In this document: positions 19,326 through 31,100 of the stretch, one piece after another
Numbering within the stretch: the stretch's first letter is position 1
Layout of the letters: each line of letters opens with the position of its first letter
The notes under the pieces: generated by a model
The model's input: only the letters and a program-made list of their open reading frames with translations
The model's database searches: none
Told to the model about the DNA's origin: nothing
Translations under genes and position numbers: made by a program
Origin: Acinetobacter nosocomialis NIPH 2119
GTDB lineage: Bacteria; Pseudomonadota; Gammaproteobacteria; Pseudomonadales; Moraxellaceae
NCBI RefSeq assembly: GCF_000368085.1
Contig: NZ_KB849239.1
Coordinates: 2,225,749-2,289,748 of the forward strand
Direction of reading: 5' to 3'
DNA: 64,000 bases

Positions 19326-19364
19326 CTTTCATTTAACACATGTTAAACCTGTTAAGAATGAAAG
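19326..19364. promoter_or_regulatory. Palindromic operator-like array upstream of bioA
   Basis: TTAACA-CA-TGTTAA is a perfect palindrome with a 2-base centre (19333-19346), and a third half-site TGTTAA follows at 19350-19355. An outer pair CTTTCATT / AATGAAAG (19326-19333, 19357-19364) encloses it. It lies 29 bases upstream of the bioA start. It does not match the E. coli BirA operator. Which protein would bind it is unknown. Confidence 0.5.
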
Positions 19365-19387
19365 AAAATTGCGAGATCAACCAAAGC

Positions 19388-20122
19388 TTATGAACTTTGC
19401 TGATGAATTGTTAAAAATTGGCAGATTTCTTCAATTGTTCTTTCAGCCTGCAAGTAAGGAAAAGCGTGCGTAGTGTCTTTTAGCAACTTATAAGTCATGT
19501 TTTCTGTAGCGAAATCCTTAAAATTATCGATAATTTTGCAAGGAATGACATTATCTTGTTCAGCAAACAGGTGAAGCTGTAGACCTGGATAATTTTTCAA
19601 GTTATCTACCAAGTTTAACTGTTCTAGCATTTTTAAACCGTCTACCAGTATTTCCTGTGCGGGTGGATTTGCGATGTTTTGTACGCTCATCCAATCTTGT
19701 TTCGCTTGAGATGAGCCAAGTGTAATCAAATAATAAAAACGCTTTAAAGTGGCTTGTGGGTTCTGTAAAAAAGACCCTTTAAATTGACTAAATACATCAG
19801 CAGGCATTGCGGTTTGCCAATTATCATGAGCAACAAAACAAGGATTCGACGCGAGCGTAATTAATATTTTTGTTTGCCCTGTTTGCTTGTAAAAAATATC
19901 AACCAGTTGAGTTGCTAATTGCCCACCTAAGGACCAGCCTATTACCACATCAACTTCAGCCACTAAATCAAGCTGTGCTTGAAAGCTACTATCTAAAACA
20001 TTAAAAATATTAATCAGTTGTGTGCCATAGCCAAATTTATTTAAACCCAATTTTAACGATTGCAAAGGTTCTATACCTACTCCCCACCCTGTAATCAATA
20101 AAATTTTATTTTGTAACTTCAT
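19388..20122 (-). CDS. Alpha/beta hydrolase, BioH-like
   Basis: 244 residues from ATG 20122, preceded by GGATAGG; the longer reading frame from TTG 20140 has no advantage. The nucleophile elbow is VIGWSLGGQLATQL, very like BioH's GWSLGG. A candidate Asp lies in HLFAEQDNVIP and a candidate His in DTTHAFPYLQ. It is the first gene before bioA-bioF-bioC-bioD on the same strand, so it is a good candidate for the pimeloyl-ACP methyl ester esterase, though overall it diverges from BioH. A TATAAT (minus strand, 20156-20151) lies 29 bases upstream. Confidence 0.75.
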   Translation of the reverse strand: MKLQNKILLITGWGVGIEPLQSLKLGLNKFGYGTQLINIFNVLDSSFQAQLDLVAEVDVVIGWSLGGQLATQLVDIFYKQTGQTKILITLASNPCFVAHDNWQTAMPADVFSQFKGSFLQNPQATLKRFYYLITLGSSQAKQDWMSVQNIANPPAQEILVDGLKMLEQLNLVDNLKNYPGLQLHLFAEQDNVIPCKIIDNFKDFATENMTYKLLKDTTHAFPYLQAERTIEEICQFLTIHQQSS

Positions 20123-20476
20123 GTGCCTATCCACAGTCAACTTTAGGAAGATTATATATGAAGTTCAATTCTAAATATCTTTTAAAATCAACAGAACGCT
20201 TGAATTTCAAAAAGTAAAATCAGTCATTTATAGTAGATAAATATTCTGAAATATATTGATATACAAGAGCTAAAATATTTATATTAAATATACAAAATTT
20301 TAATTATCTAAACATTGAAGCAAATCAAAAAACAACATAATCCACACTTCCCCCATAAATCCATTGTGCAATGTAATTAATGTTAATACTTATGTTTTTT
20401 TATTAAAAAAAATGACTCATCAATTCATTTTAATGTTAGAAGATTAATTAATGATCAAAATAAGGGGCGGATTAAT
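20123..20476. other. AT-rich intergenic region between the BioH-like gene and otsB
   Basis: About 350 very AT-rich bases between divergent genes. It holds a TATAAT for the minus-strand hydrolase at 20151-20156 and, before otsB, the ribosome binding site AGGGGCGG at about 20463. No RNA gene or repeat is apparent. Confidence 0.6.
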
Positions 20477-21328
20477 ATGAATACTCAAAGTGAAATATCT
20501 GACGGGAGAGAAAAAGATACATATTTTGTTACACCCAACGATATTATAAACACCTTACCTATAGATAAAAATTATTGTTTATTTCTGGATATTGATGGAA
20601 CATTAGCTCCATTTCAAATTCATCCTGAGCATAGTTTTATACCTAATACTACATTAGAAGTTATAAAAAAAATTATTGAATTAAATATACCAGTGATTGC
20701 TGTAACAGGACGTGATGTTGAAACAGCTAGTAAGCTATTTCAGTCTATTGAAATTCCTATAGCTGGCTTACATGGTTTAGATATTTATTTTGATTCCGAC
20801 AATTATATTCGTCCAGATTTAAGCAATATTAATTTCAAAAAATTAAAAGAAGATATTATAAAATCTTGTGAAAAATATCCCGATTTATTAATTGAGGATA
20901 AAGGACATTCTATTGCTTTACATTATCGAAAAAAACCAGAATTAGAAGATAATGCAATTTATATTATGCAACAAATTAAATATTTCCATCCTCAATTAAA
21001 ATTAAATAAAGGTAAATTTGTCATTGAGTTATTACCTAAACAGGCAGATAAAGGTAAAGCAATTCAAACAATATTAGACCATCTTGATTTACCATTAATT
21101 CACCCAATATTTATTGGAGATGATTTAACGGATGAATCGGGTTTCACTTTTATTAATCAACAATTTGGCACTTCAATTAAAGTAGGTTCTGGTGAAACAG
21201 AAGCTCACTATAGATTAAAAGATATTAACAGCGTTTCTAATTTTCTTTTTTTCTTTCTAGAAAAAATAAAAAAGTTATACGTCAAAAATAGTCAAGATCA
21301 GAATGGAGAACAAATATGTCTAAATTAA
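20477..21328 (+). CDS. otsB: Trehalose-6-phosphate phosphatase
   Basis: HAD-family enzyme that removes phosphate from trehalose 6-phosphate. 283 residues: motif I CLFLDIDGTLAPFQ (about 34-47), IAVTGRD, the GLHGLDI region, ELLPKQADKGKAIQ, and motif IV FIGDDLTDESGF. AGGGGCGG precedes the start. It overlaps otsA by 13 bases, so the order is otsB-otsA as in E. coli. Its sequence is visibly much more AT-rich than otsA next to it. Confidence 0.96.
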   Translation: MNTQSEISDGREKDTYFVTPNDIINTLPIDKNYCLFLDIDGTLAPFQIHPEHSFIPNTTLEVIKKIIELNIPVIAVTGRDVETASKLFQSIEIPIAGLHGLDIYFDSDNYIRPDLSNINFKKLKEDIIKSCEKYPDLLIEDKGHSIALHYRKKPELEDNAIYIMQQIKYFHPQLKLNKGKFVIELLPKQADKGKAIQTILDHLDLPLIHPIFIGDDLTDESGFTFINQQFGTSIKVGSGETEAHYRLKDINSVSNFLFFFLEKIKKLYVKNSQDQNGEQICLN

Positions 21329-22746
21329 TCGTGTTATCGAATCGAATAAGTATGCCATCAGGTAAGGCCTCCGCAGGTGGCCTTGCAGTAGCTGTACAAG
21401 ATGCATTAAATGATAGTAACGGCATTTGGTTAGGCTGGAACGGTCAGCAAATTACCGATACTGAAGCGCCTGAATTCGATCAGGCATATTCTCATGGAAT
21501 TGACTACATTACCTGCCCTCTTACACATCAGCAATATGCACAGTACTACTGCGGTTTTGCTAACAAAGTTTTATGGCCTGCCATGCATGATCGAGATGAA
21601 CTGATCGAATATGATGCTGAAGAATATAATACTTACCAAAGGGTTAACCGTTTATTTGCTGAAAAATTAAAAGAGATTGCTCAGCCTGATGATCTGATTT
21701 GGGTACATGACTATCACTTTTTTAGTGTAGCTCGTCATTGTCGTGAATTAGGTATGCAAAATAAAATCGGTTTCTTTTTGCATATTCCTTTCGCAAGCTT
21801 AAACATTTGGCGCAAAATTCCAGTTGCACTGCAGTTGGTACAAGACCTTTGCCAATATGATGTAGTTGGCCTACAAACCCAAGCCGATCAAAACACCTGT
21901 ATGCAAACGTGTATGGGCTTACTTGAAGCTCAAAAAATACTAAGTGACCGAATCAGCTATAAAAAACGTCAAGTACTCATAAAGTCCTACCCTATTGGCG
22001 TGCAACCAGAACTTATTCAGCGCCAAGCACAACAGGCATTTCATACTCCCTATGTATTTAACTTTGAAGATATACCACGTCAAAAAACCATTATTGGCGT
22101 TGACCGGATTGATTATTCAAAAGGTCTGCTTGAACGCTTCAATGCATTTGCGACCTTCTTGGAAACTAACCCCGAATATCATGGACTGGTACGCCACCTT
22201 CAAGTTGCAACACCTTCACGTACAGATATTCCGGCTTATCAACGCTTATACCAACGATTTAAAACCAAGTTAGAACTGATTAATGAAGAGTTTGCACACG
22301 AAGACTGGCGTCCAATTGATTGTTGCTACGACACTGTTCAACATGACAGTTTGATGCATATTTATCGTCGTTCTGACATTTGCTGGATTAGCTCATTACG
22401 GGATGGTATGAACTTGGTCGCAAAAGAATATATCGCGGCTCAAGATCCAGAGAACCCAGGTGTGCTGATCTTATCTAAATATGCCGGTGCTGCTGAGCAA
22501 ATGACTCAGGCCTTAATTGTTGACCCATTAGATCGGGCAGCGATGATGGATACTCTAAAAACCGCTCTAGAGATGCCTAAAGCTGAACGTATTAATCGTT
22601 ATGAACAGTTAATAGAAGGTCTGGCAGCCACTGACCTTAGCGATTGGAGAAATAATTTCTTGAAAGATCTTGAAAATGCTCCAACCTTTACGAAGACTAA
22701 GTTGTCATTACAAGACAAGTACCAACCCATCTATCATGTTTGGTAA
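21316..22746 (+). CDS. otsA: Trehalose-6-phosphate synthase
   Basis: GT20 enzyme joining UDP-glucose and glucose 6-phosphate. 476 residues: LIVLSNRISMPSGKASAGGL at the N terminus, GWNGQ, WPAMHDRD, VHDYHFFSVA, FLHIPFASLNIWRKIP, IGVDRIDYSKGL and RDGMNLVAKEYIAAQ with GVLILSKYAGAAEQM match OtsA closely. GGAG lies upstream of the start inside otsB. Trehalose is a compatible solute tied to osmotic, heat and desiccation tolerance in Acinetobacter. Confidence 0.97.
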   Translation: MSKLIVLSNRISMPSGKASAGGLAVAVQDALNDSNGIWLGWNGQQITDTEAPEFDQAYSHGIDYITCPLTHQQYAQYYCGFANKVLWPAMHDRDELIEYDAEEYNTYQRVNRLFAEKLKEIAQPDDLIWVHDYHFFSVARHCRELGMQNKIGFFLHIPFASLNIWRKIPVALQLVQDLCQYDVVGLQTQADQNTCMQTCMGLLEAQKILSDRISYKKRQVLIKSYPIGVQPELIQRQAQQAFHTPYVFNFEDIPRQKTIIGVDRIDYSKGLLERFNAFATFLETNPEYHGLVRHLQVATPSRTDIPAYQRLYQRFKTKLELINEEFAHEDWRPIDCCYDTVQHDSLMHIYRRSDICWISSLRDGMNLVAKEYIAAQDPENPGVLILSKYAGAAEQMTQALIVDPLDRAAMMDTLKTALEMPKAERINRYEQLIEGLAATDLSDWRNNFLKDLENAPTFTKTKLSLQDKYQPIYHVW

Positions 22747-22758
22747 TGATTTAAGCTT

Positions 22759-22792
22759 ATAGAACATCGAGAAGTTTTTCTCGATGTTCTAT
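22759..22792 (+). terminator. Hairpin after otsA
   Basis: A perfect 15-bp stem (ATAGAACATCGAGAA / TTCTCGATGTTCTAT) with a 4-base loop directly after the stop. It lacks a T run afterwards, so termination is likely but not certain. Confidence 0.6.
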
Positions 22793-22813
22793 CGGTTGGT
22801 AAATTGACTTAAG

Positions 22814-24007
22814 TTATTTTGCCTTTACAAGAGTAAAGCGATTGAGTATGGCAATCATAGTTAATAAAACCGCTACCCCAGATAACACTGTGGTTAGACT
22901 GGTCCACTGGCCAATCAAGCCAATTAAGGCAGGACCACTTAATGAACCTGTATAAGCAATCGTTGACACTAAAGATAGTGCCGCAGCCTTCGGCATATCA
23001 TTTTGGCGTCCAACACGAGAGAACATGACTGGTACAATATTAGAACAGCCTAAACCCAAAAGTGCATAACCCAATACGACAACTTGCCAAACAGGTGCCA
23101 TCACAATAGTAACCATAGCAAGGGCTGCAACAATTGCACTATAAGTCACAATAGTTTTCTCACCCCATTGTTTTAACAAGAGATGCCCTGCAAAACGACC
23201 ACTTGTCATACTAAGCGCGAAGAAAGTATAGGCCAGCCCAGCAAAAGCAGGGTTAAGATGATATTTACTGGTCAAATAAATACCACCCCAGTCCATTGCT
23301 GCACCTTCTGACAAGAAAGCAATAAAACACATCATTCCAATCAACAGGATCGCACCATTCGGGCGCGAAGTTTTTTTAGGTGCGTCAGTTATTTCAGCTG
23401 CACCTTGTTCATCTTGCTCAAATGTTGTTAAAGCAGATGGAATAGCAACAAAGCTCACGACCATTAAAATCATGACCACAGATAGCGTACTCATGAGTGG
23501 TGAAAGGCCAATTGCTAGTAGCGTGGTGATGAGCATGGCGCCTATTAAACCACCAAGGCTGCACATACCATGGAAACTAGACATAAGCGCACGTAAGCTG
23601 TGTTTTTCCACCACAACTGCCTGCAAATTAATAGCAACGCCAAGGCTGCCTGCTGCTGTACCAAAAATAAATAACGCCACAGCCATCGATACAAGACTAT
23701 GCCAGATCGTTAAACTTGGTAGTAATACCATTAATAGTATGGTCGCCACAGCAATTAATGGACGACATCCCCAACGCTTAACTAAAGCCCCTGTCGCAGG
23801 CATAGCAATCATTGAGCCGATTCCCATACAAAGCAGCAATAAACCAAAATTTGCATGATTTAGGTTTAAACGTTGCTGTGCATAAGGAATGAGTGGTGCC
23901 CAAGCAGATATCGCAAAGCCCAAGCTAAAAAAGCTAAGACGAGTTGCTAATCGTTGTGTGCTTAAGAGAGTAGCTGTATCTAAAACAGCAGGTTTGGAAA
24001 ATAACAT
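22814..24007 (-). CDS. MFS transporter
   Basis: 397 residues from ATG 24007 (MLFSKPAV), with GGTGAG ten bases upstream, and about 12 transmembrane helices. The cytoplasmic loop motif of the major facilitator family is seen as TGALVKRWGCRP (loop 2-3), and there is a central acidic loop (TFEQDEQGAAEITDAPKK). An in-frame ATG at 24061 would add 18 residues but would place the ribosome binding site inside a terminator-like hairpin, so I prefer 24007. The substrate is unknown; the pattern resembles YbjJ/fucose-permease-like members. Confidence 0.8.
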   Translation of the reverse strand: MLFSKPAVLDTATLLSTQRLATRLSFFSLGFAISAWAPLIPYAQQRLNLNHANFGLLLLCMGIGSMIAMPATGALVKRWGCRPLIAVATILLMVLLPSLTIWHSLVSMAVALFIFGTAAGSLGVAINLQAVVVEKHSLRALMSSFHGMCSLGGLIGAMLITTLLAIGLSPLMSTLSVVMILMVVSFVAIPSALTTFEQDEQGAAEITDAPKKTSRPNGAILLIGMMCFIAFLSEGAAMDWGGIYLTSKYHLNPAFAGLAYTFFALSMTSGRFAGHLLLKQWGEKTIVTYSAIVAALAMVTIVMAPVWQVVVLGYALLGLGCSNIVPVMFSRVGRQNDMPKAAALSLVSTIAYTGSLSGPALIGLIGQWTSLTTVLSGVAVLLTMIAILNRFTLVKAK

Positions 24008-24063
24008 ATACGCGAAGCTCACCATAAAACCATTGGCGATCCATACCAACCGATTCCCCATAG

Positions 24064-24103
24064 AAAAACCCCTGCCTTATTAAGTTCCAGGCAAGGGTTT
24101 TTG
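24064..24103 (-). terminator. Terminator-like hairpin just upstream of the MFS gene
   Basis: On the minus strand AAAAACCCTTGCCT ... AGGCAGGGGTTTTT forms a long stem with a T run, ending only about 60 bases before the preferred MFS start. It could be an attenuator or the end of a short RNA made from 24104-24260. Confidence 0.65.
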
Positions 24104-24265
24104 TTGGCGAAATTATATCCAATTCCACAAAAAAAACATGGGGTCTGATACAAATTTTCTGACTTTTTTGTAACTGCCAAAGCCTTATATAGTAAGGCTT
24201 TGAATATATTCAATTTGACATTATTAACATCTAATCATTGACTTCATTTTATTAAAATAAGCAAA

Positions 24266-24296
24266 TAAAAAACCCAGCTTAAGCTGGGTTTTTCAC
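24266..24296. terminator. Terminator after bacterioferritin gene
   Basis: AACCCAGCTT-AAGCTGGGTT is a perfect palindrome (24271-24290) flanked by A and T runs. Confidence 0.9.
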
Positions 24297-24300
24297 ATCA

Positions 24301-24765
24301 TTAAATTTGAGACTGAATATAATTTTGCAGGCCTATCAGTTCAATTAAACGCAACTGTTTTTCAAGCCAATAAGTATGGTCTTCTTCAGTATCTGATAAT
24401 TGTTGACGTAACATGTCACGACTAATGTAGTCGCCTTTTTCTTCACAAAGTTTAATACCTGTCGCTAATTTTTCACGCACATGATATTCAAGTGCTAAAT
24501 CAGCTTTTAAGCAAGATACAACGTCTGTACCAACATTGATATCTTCACGGTGCATATTTGGTTTAGCACCTAAAAACAATACACGACGAATGATTGCATC
24601 GGCGTGAGAAGCTTCTTCTTGCATCTCATGGTCAATACGCTCATAAATCTTGTTTAGACCCCAATCTTCATACATACGAGAATGGATTAAATATTGATCA
24701 CGGGCAGCCAACTCTCCGCCAATGAGCATATTTAAATAGTCTATGACTTCTGGATTGCCACGCAT
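24301..24765 (-). CDS. bfr: Bacterioferritin
   Basis: 154 residues from ATG 24765 ([20 protein letters not shown]), which has AGGAG eight bases upstream. Ferroxidase ligands are visible: Glu in [17 protein letters not shown], and [16 protein letters not shown]; the haem Met is expected near MYEDWG. It stores iron as a 24-mer. Apparently monocistronic, with a strong terminator at 24266. Confidence 0.95.
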   Translation of the reverse strand: MRGNPEVIDYLNMLIGGELAARDQYLIHSRMYEDWGLNKIYERIDHEMQEEASHADAIIRRVLFLGAKPNMHREDINVGTDVVSCLKADLALEYHVREKLATGIKLCEEKGDYISRDMLRQQLSDTEEDHTYWLEKQLRLIELIGLQNYIQSQI

Positions 24766-24902
24766 AATAAATCTCCTATCGTATGAGTCTATTATGGGCA
24801 ATCTTAAAAATGATTGCAAAATAAAAAATAGTTAAGTTTATGATTTTTATCAAATTAAAATGAGAAACATACGCATTTGCAGTTTAAGTTATTTAAATTT
24901 CC

Positions 24903-24950
24903 TTTGCAAAAAGAAACGCTTGTCGGATTTATAAGCTCAGACAAGCGTTC
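24903..24950 (-). terminator. Terminator after ligA
   Basis: AACGCTTGTC (24915-24924) and GACAAGCGTT (24940-24949) form a perfect 10-bp stem, followed on the minus strand by TTCTTTTTG. Confidence 0.8.
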
Positions 24951-25019
24951 AAATATGGCATAAACCATCAATTTATAAATTTGTAACTAAAATCAATGGT
25001 TCTTATTTCTCTAAGTATT

Positions 25020-27107
<2,088 letters not shown>

Positions 27108-27150
27108 CTAGATATATTGCAATTATCGCAACCTATACCAAAAATTTAAA

Positions 27151-28188
27151 CTAGGCTGTTGCCTGTGCTGGACGATAATCAATCACATGATGGCGCCAAT
27201 GTTCTTTTAACTGTGGCGTAAATTCAAGGTTATTTTCATCATAAACCTTACCATCAATTTCACGAGCAATAAGGCCTGCAATACTGGTCATCATGTCAAA
27301 ACCTGTCACGGCTTTACTGTTTGGAAGTGCAAGGAAAAATGCCAAACCTTGAACTTGTTCAGCAGATAAAGTTTCTAAATCGAAACCAGCAGGACCATTA
27401 TCGGTCATACGAAGTACAGAGAACATGAGTGCACTTGGTTCATCTGTATTTTCATAACGATGGAAACAAGACATTTCACCGTAACGTAGACCATATTTTA
27501 AAAGTACTTTCAGTGCTTTATCACCCGATAATGCACGGCGCGGATTTGGATAAACATTTAATGCAATAATCTGTTCAGCCATTGCCAACGCACTTTCGTC
27601 GTCAAAACGTTGTTGCTCATGTAGATGTACATCCAGAATATTACTTTCACCTTCAAACTCAGCAATTTCAGCCGTTTCAATATTTGGGTTTAAGCTTAAT
27701 TCCGGCTCAATTTTCGGTTGCTCTTCTGCAACTTTTTGTTCTGATGAGCCAACAACTTCTGGTTCAGCAGAAACGGTATCGACTAACTCAACTGAACTAT
27801 TTTCACTTAGAGTTGGGCTAACAGTATTTTCTTCAGCTTTAACTTCTTCTACTTCTACTGGCGTATTTTCAACGGGTACTTGTGTCTGGACTGTTTGAGC
27901 TTGGGAAGCCTGTTCTACTTCTTTTGTTTCCTTTTCTTTTGGCTGTTCCTGATCGCTTAAAGTTGGTTCTACGCGTTCAGCAACGGCTGCTGACGTAACA
28001 GCAACTTCTGGCTGTTCAAGTTGATCTCGTACATGACGAGGGATAACTGGTTGATTACTTTCAGGATTAATATGTAAATCACTGTCTAGCGAGGGTTCAG
28101 CATGGTTCGGCTTTTTTAAAATCATTCTTAAGCCAATTAGCATGATAATAATGGCAACAACGATGCCAATAATCGTATTGATTTCCAT
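27151..28188 (-). CDS. zipA: Cell division protein ZipA
   Basis: Membrane anchor for FtsZ. 345 residues: an N-terminal membrane helix (INTIIGIVVAIIIMLIGLRM, 3-22), a long Glu/Gln/Pro/Val-rich linker (about 30-185), and a C-terminal FtsZ-binding domain (about 200-340; ALAMAEQIIALNVYPNPRRA, GFDMMTSIAGLIAREIDG). It lies one base after smc and upstream of ligA, the gammaproteobacterial smc-zipA-ligA order. Confidence 0.95.
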   Translation of the reverse strand: MEINTIIGIVVAIIIMLIGLRMILKKPNHAEPSLDSDLHINPESNQPVIPRHVRDQLEQPEVAVTSAAVAERVEPTLSDQEQPKEKETKEVEQASQAQTVQTQVPVENTPVEVEEVKAEENTVSPTLSENSSVELVDTVSAEPEVVGSSEQKVAEEQPKIEPELSLNPNIETAEIAEFEGESNILDVHLHEQQRFDDESALAMAEQIIALNVYPNPRRALSGDKALKVLLKYGLRYGEMSCFHRYENTDEPSALMFSVLRMTDNGPAGFDLETLSAEQVQGLAFFLALPNSKAVTGFDMMTSIAGLIAREIDGKVYDENNLEFTPQLKEHWRHHVIDYRPAQATA

Positions 28189-28189
28189 T

Positions 28190-31100
28190 CTATGACTCCG
28201 AAACTAACCCGTATTCTTTTGCCTGTTCTAAATTGACAGTGACTAATTTTGATGTACCTGGTTCAGGCATGGTTACACCTAACAAGTCAGTTGCCATGGT
28301 CATCGCCAGCTTATTATGTGTAATGTAAATGAATTGTACATGTTCAGAAAGCTCTTTTACCAAATTACAATATCTCTGTACATTCGCATCGTCGAGTGGA
28401 GCGTCCACTTCATCGAGTACACAAAACGGTGCCGGATTTAACCTGAAAATAGCAAATACTAATGCTAACGCTGTTAACGCTTTTTCTCCACCGGAAAGTA
28501 ATGCTAGAGAACTGTTTTTCTTACCCGGTGGTCTCGCCATGAGCTTAACCCCAGATTGCCAATCATCCTCAAGACTTAAGCTGGCTTCACCACCATTAAA
28601 AACTTTTGGAAATAGATTTTGTAACTCTTGATTAATCTGATCAAAAGTCGACATAAACAACTTACGGGTTTCTTGGTCAATGCTCTTCATTGCATCTTTT
28701 AACTGAGTTACCGTATTTTCCAAGTCTTGAATCTGGTGGCTCAACTCATCAAAACGCTGAGAAACTTCTTCAAACTCTTGTGAAGCAGCTAAGTTAACTG
28801 CACCGATTTTTTCAAACTGTTTCTGTACTTTTTCCAGTTTTTGCTGGTGTTCAGTTAAATCTATTTTCAAGCCCGTTTGAAGCTCGGCATTTAACTCTTT
28901 GAGCTGTTCTTGATAGTGCTCACGATCAGACTTAGCTGCTTGCCATGCTAAACGCTTGGCTTCAAGCTGCTCTCTAAGCTTTTCATCTTGCTGTTGGTAT
29001 TGATGACGTTGGTCTGTAAGCGTTTGTTGCTTCTCTTGAACACTATTAAGCTCAATCTGCCATTCATTCCATGTCTTTTGCAACTTCTCGGTTTGAGCAA
29101 ATTGTTGTTGAAACTCCGACTCAAGATTTGGCAACTCTAACTGAATAGGGTCAACAAACTTTTTCGCCTGTTCCATTTGCGCTGCAATTTGTTGATATTG
29201 GCTCTGCAAGAACGAAATATCTTTTTCAAGTAGTTCAATCTGTTGAGTTGTCTGCGTACTATTACGGCGTAAAATCTCACGTTCTTGTTGTTGCTGTTGT
29301 AAGACTTGTTGCTGTTCTTCAAGCTGCTCTGTTAATTCTTCTACCTGAAATTGCAAAGTTTTATAGTCAGGTAAAATGGTTTCAAGCTTCATTGCTAATG
29401 CATGCAAATCAATTTCAAGATCGTCTTTTTGCATTGCATCTTCTTCAAGCTGCATATCTAACTGAGCGAGTTGATCTTTCAATTGTTGTTTTTGTAATAA
29501 AAATGCTTGTGCTGCGGTTTGCTGTTTAGCAATTTGAACATCTAGCTGTTGCAAGTCTTTTTGCTTTTGTTTAATGGTTTGTTGTTTCTGCTGTAAGTCA
29601 GCTTGTAGCTGTGTAAGTTTTTCTTTTTCCTGAACTACCGTTTCATCTAATGCTTGTAGTTCAGGTTGCTGCTTGTGAAGAACTTGTTCAATTTCGTCTA
29701 GACGAATACGATGACTGAGCATACCTTGCGCACTTTGACTTTCGTCATCATACATAAGAGCAATTACCCAATCTTGCCCAACATGATAACCATCTAAAGT
29801 CAAAATAGACTGGCCATGTTGCAATTGCTTTTGTTCATTTAAAGCATGAGATAAATCTTGTGCAATCGCCACATTGGAAAATATTGAAAGCTGTGGTGAC
29901 GCAATCCAATCATTCAAGCAAGTCAGGTTGCCCTTAAATTTGCTTGATTGCTCTGAAGGTTTTAACTGGCGAGCAATTCCTTCCTGAAAGGCTTGTTCAG
30001 TTTCAACAATATGTGCCTGCAACCATTTTGCTAAAAACTTTTCAATAATCTGTGCATGTGGCTTACCCTGCTCCGTTAACTCTAGAGCCTGCATTAAACG
30101 TAGCGTATCTTGGTTTTGCTTTGGACTTTGTTTAGCAACAAGCTGGCTTAAGTTTTTCTGCTCAGATAATAAAACCTGTATTTCTGTTTTTAACGTTTGC
30201 TGCTGGTTTTTATTTGCTTGATGCACTTGTTGAGCTTGTTCAATACGCTGCACATACTGCTCAATATCAGCCTCTAAGGTCGAGATTTCACGACTAAGCT
30301 GCTGTTGCAATTGCTCAAGCTCGCCTTGTTCATCTTCATGTACTTTCGATTGGATCTGGTTGGCTTGATGTTGCAGTGTTTCTTTTTGCTGTTCAATGCG
30401 CTGAACATTTTTGCCTAATTGCTCGATTTGAGCAGACATTTGCATTTTTTGCTGCTGTTGTTTTTCAACCTGAGCTTTTACTTGCTCAAATTGTTGCTGC
30501 GCTTGCCGCTGCTGTGATTGTAAACCGGCAAAATTTTGCTCTGCTTCAGCTGCTGTATGCTCAATTGCCGTTAAAGCTTCAGTTTGTTCTTCTAACTGAC
30601 TATTCAGTGTTTCAAGCTGTAGTTCGGAAAGTTGTAAACGCTCTTTCGTCTGAGCTTTTTGTTGTTCTAATTGAACAAGAGTTGTACTGTTTTGCTGAAA
30701 TAAACTCTGTTTTTGTTCTAGAGTCATTTTAAGTTCAGATAATTTTTTTTCAGCTTGCTGCCACTCTTGTTGTAGTGGTGAAGATTGCTGAATAAGTCGC
30801 TGAAATAAAGCACTGGTAGATTCTAAATCATGTTCAATCGTACTTAGCTCAGAGCGAACTAATTTAAAAGTTTCGCCCAGTTCATTCATTTGAACTGTAT
30901 ATTCTTCTTGTAGGCGTACACTTTTCTCTGCCTGGAAAGACAAAATTTCAATTTTGAGTGTACGAATCTGGCTTTCTAATGTTTTATATTGAACCGCAGC
31001 TTCTGACTGACGCTTAAGTGTTTTAAGCTGAGATTTTAACTCAAGCGCAATATCTTCCAAGCGTGAAAGGTTTTGCTCCGTATGTTCAAGGTGCTGCAAG

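Noticed and set aside
19333..19346. E. coli-type BirA operator before bioA
   Set aside because: The sequence does not match TTGTAAACC halves, and the BirA of this window lacks a DNA-binding domain.
24008..24061. 18-residue N-terminal extension of the MFS transporter
   Set aside because: Its ribosome binding site would lie in the T-tract side of a terminator-like hairpin; ATG 24007 with GGTGAG upstream is more plausible.
30376..30732. Open frame antisense to smc (118 residues)
   Set aside because: Gln-rich coiled-coil codons read in reverse give Leu/Phe/Ala-rich open frames; no ribosome binding site or homology.
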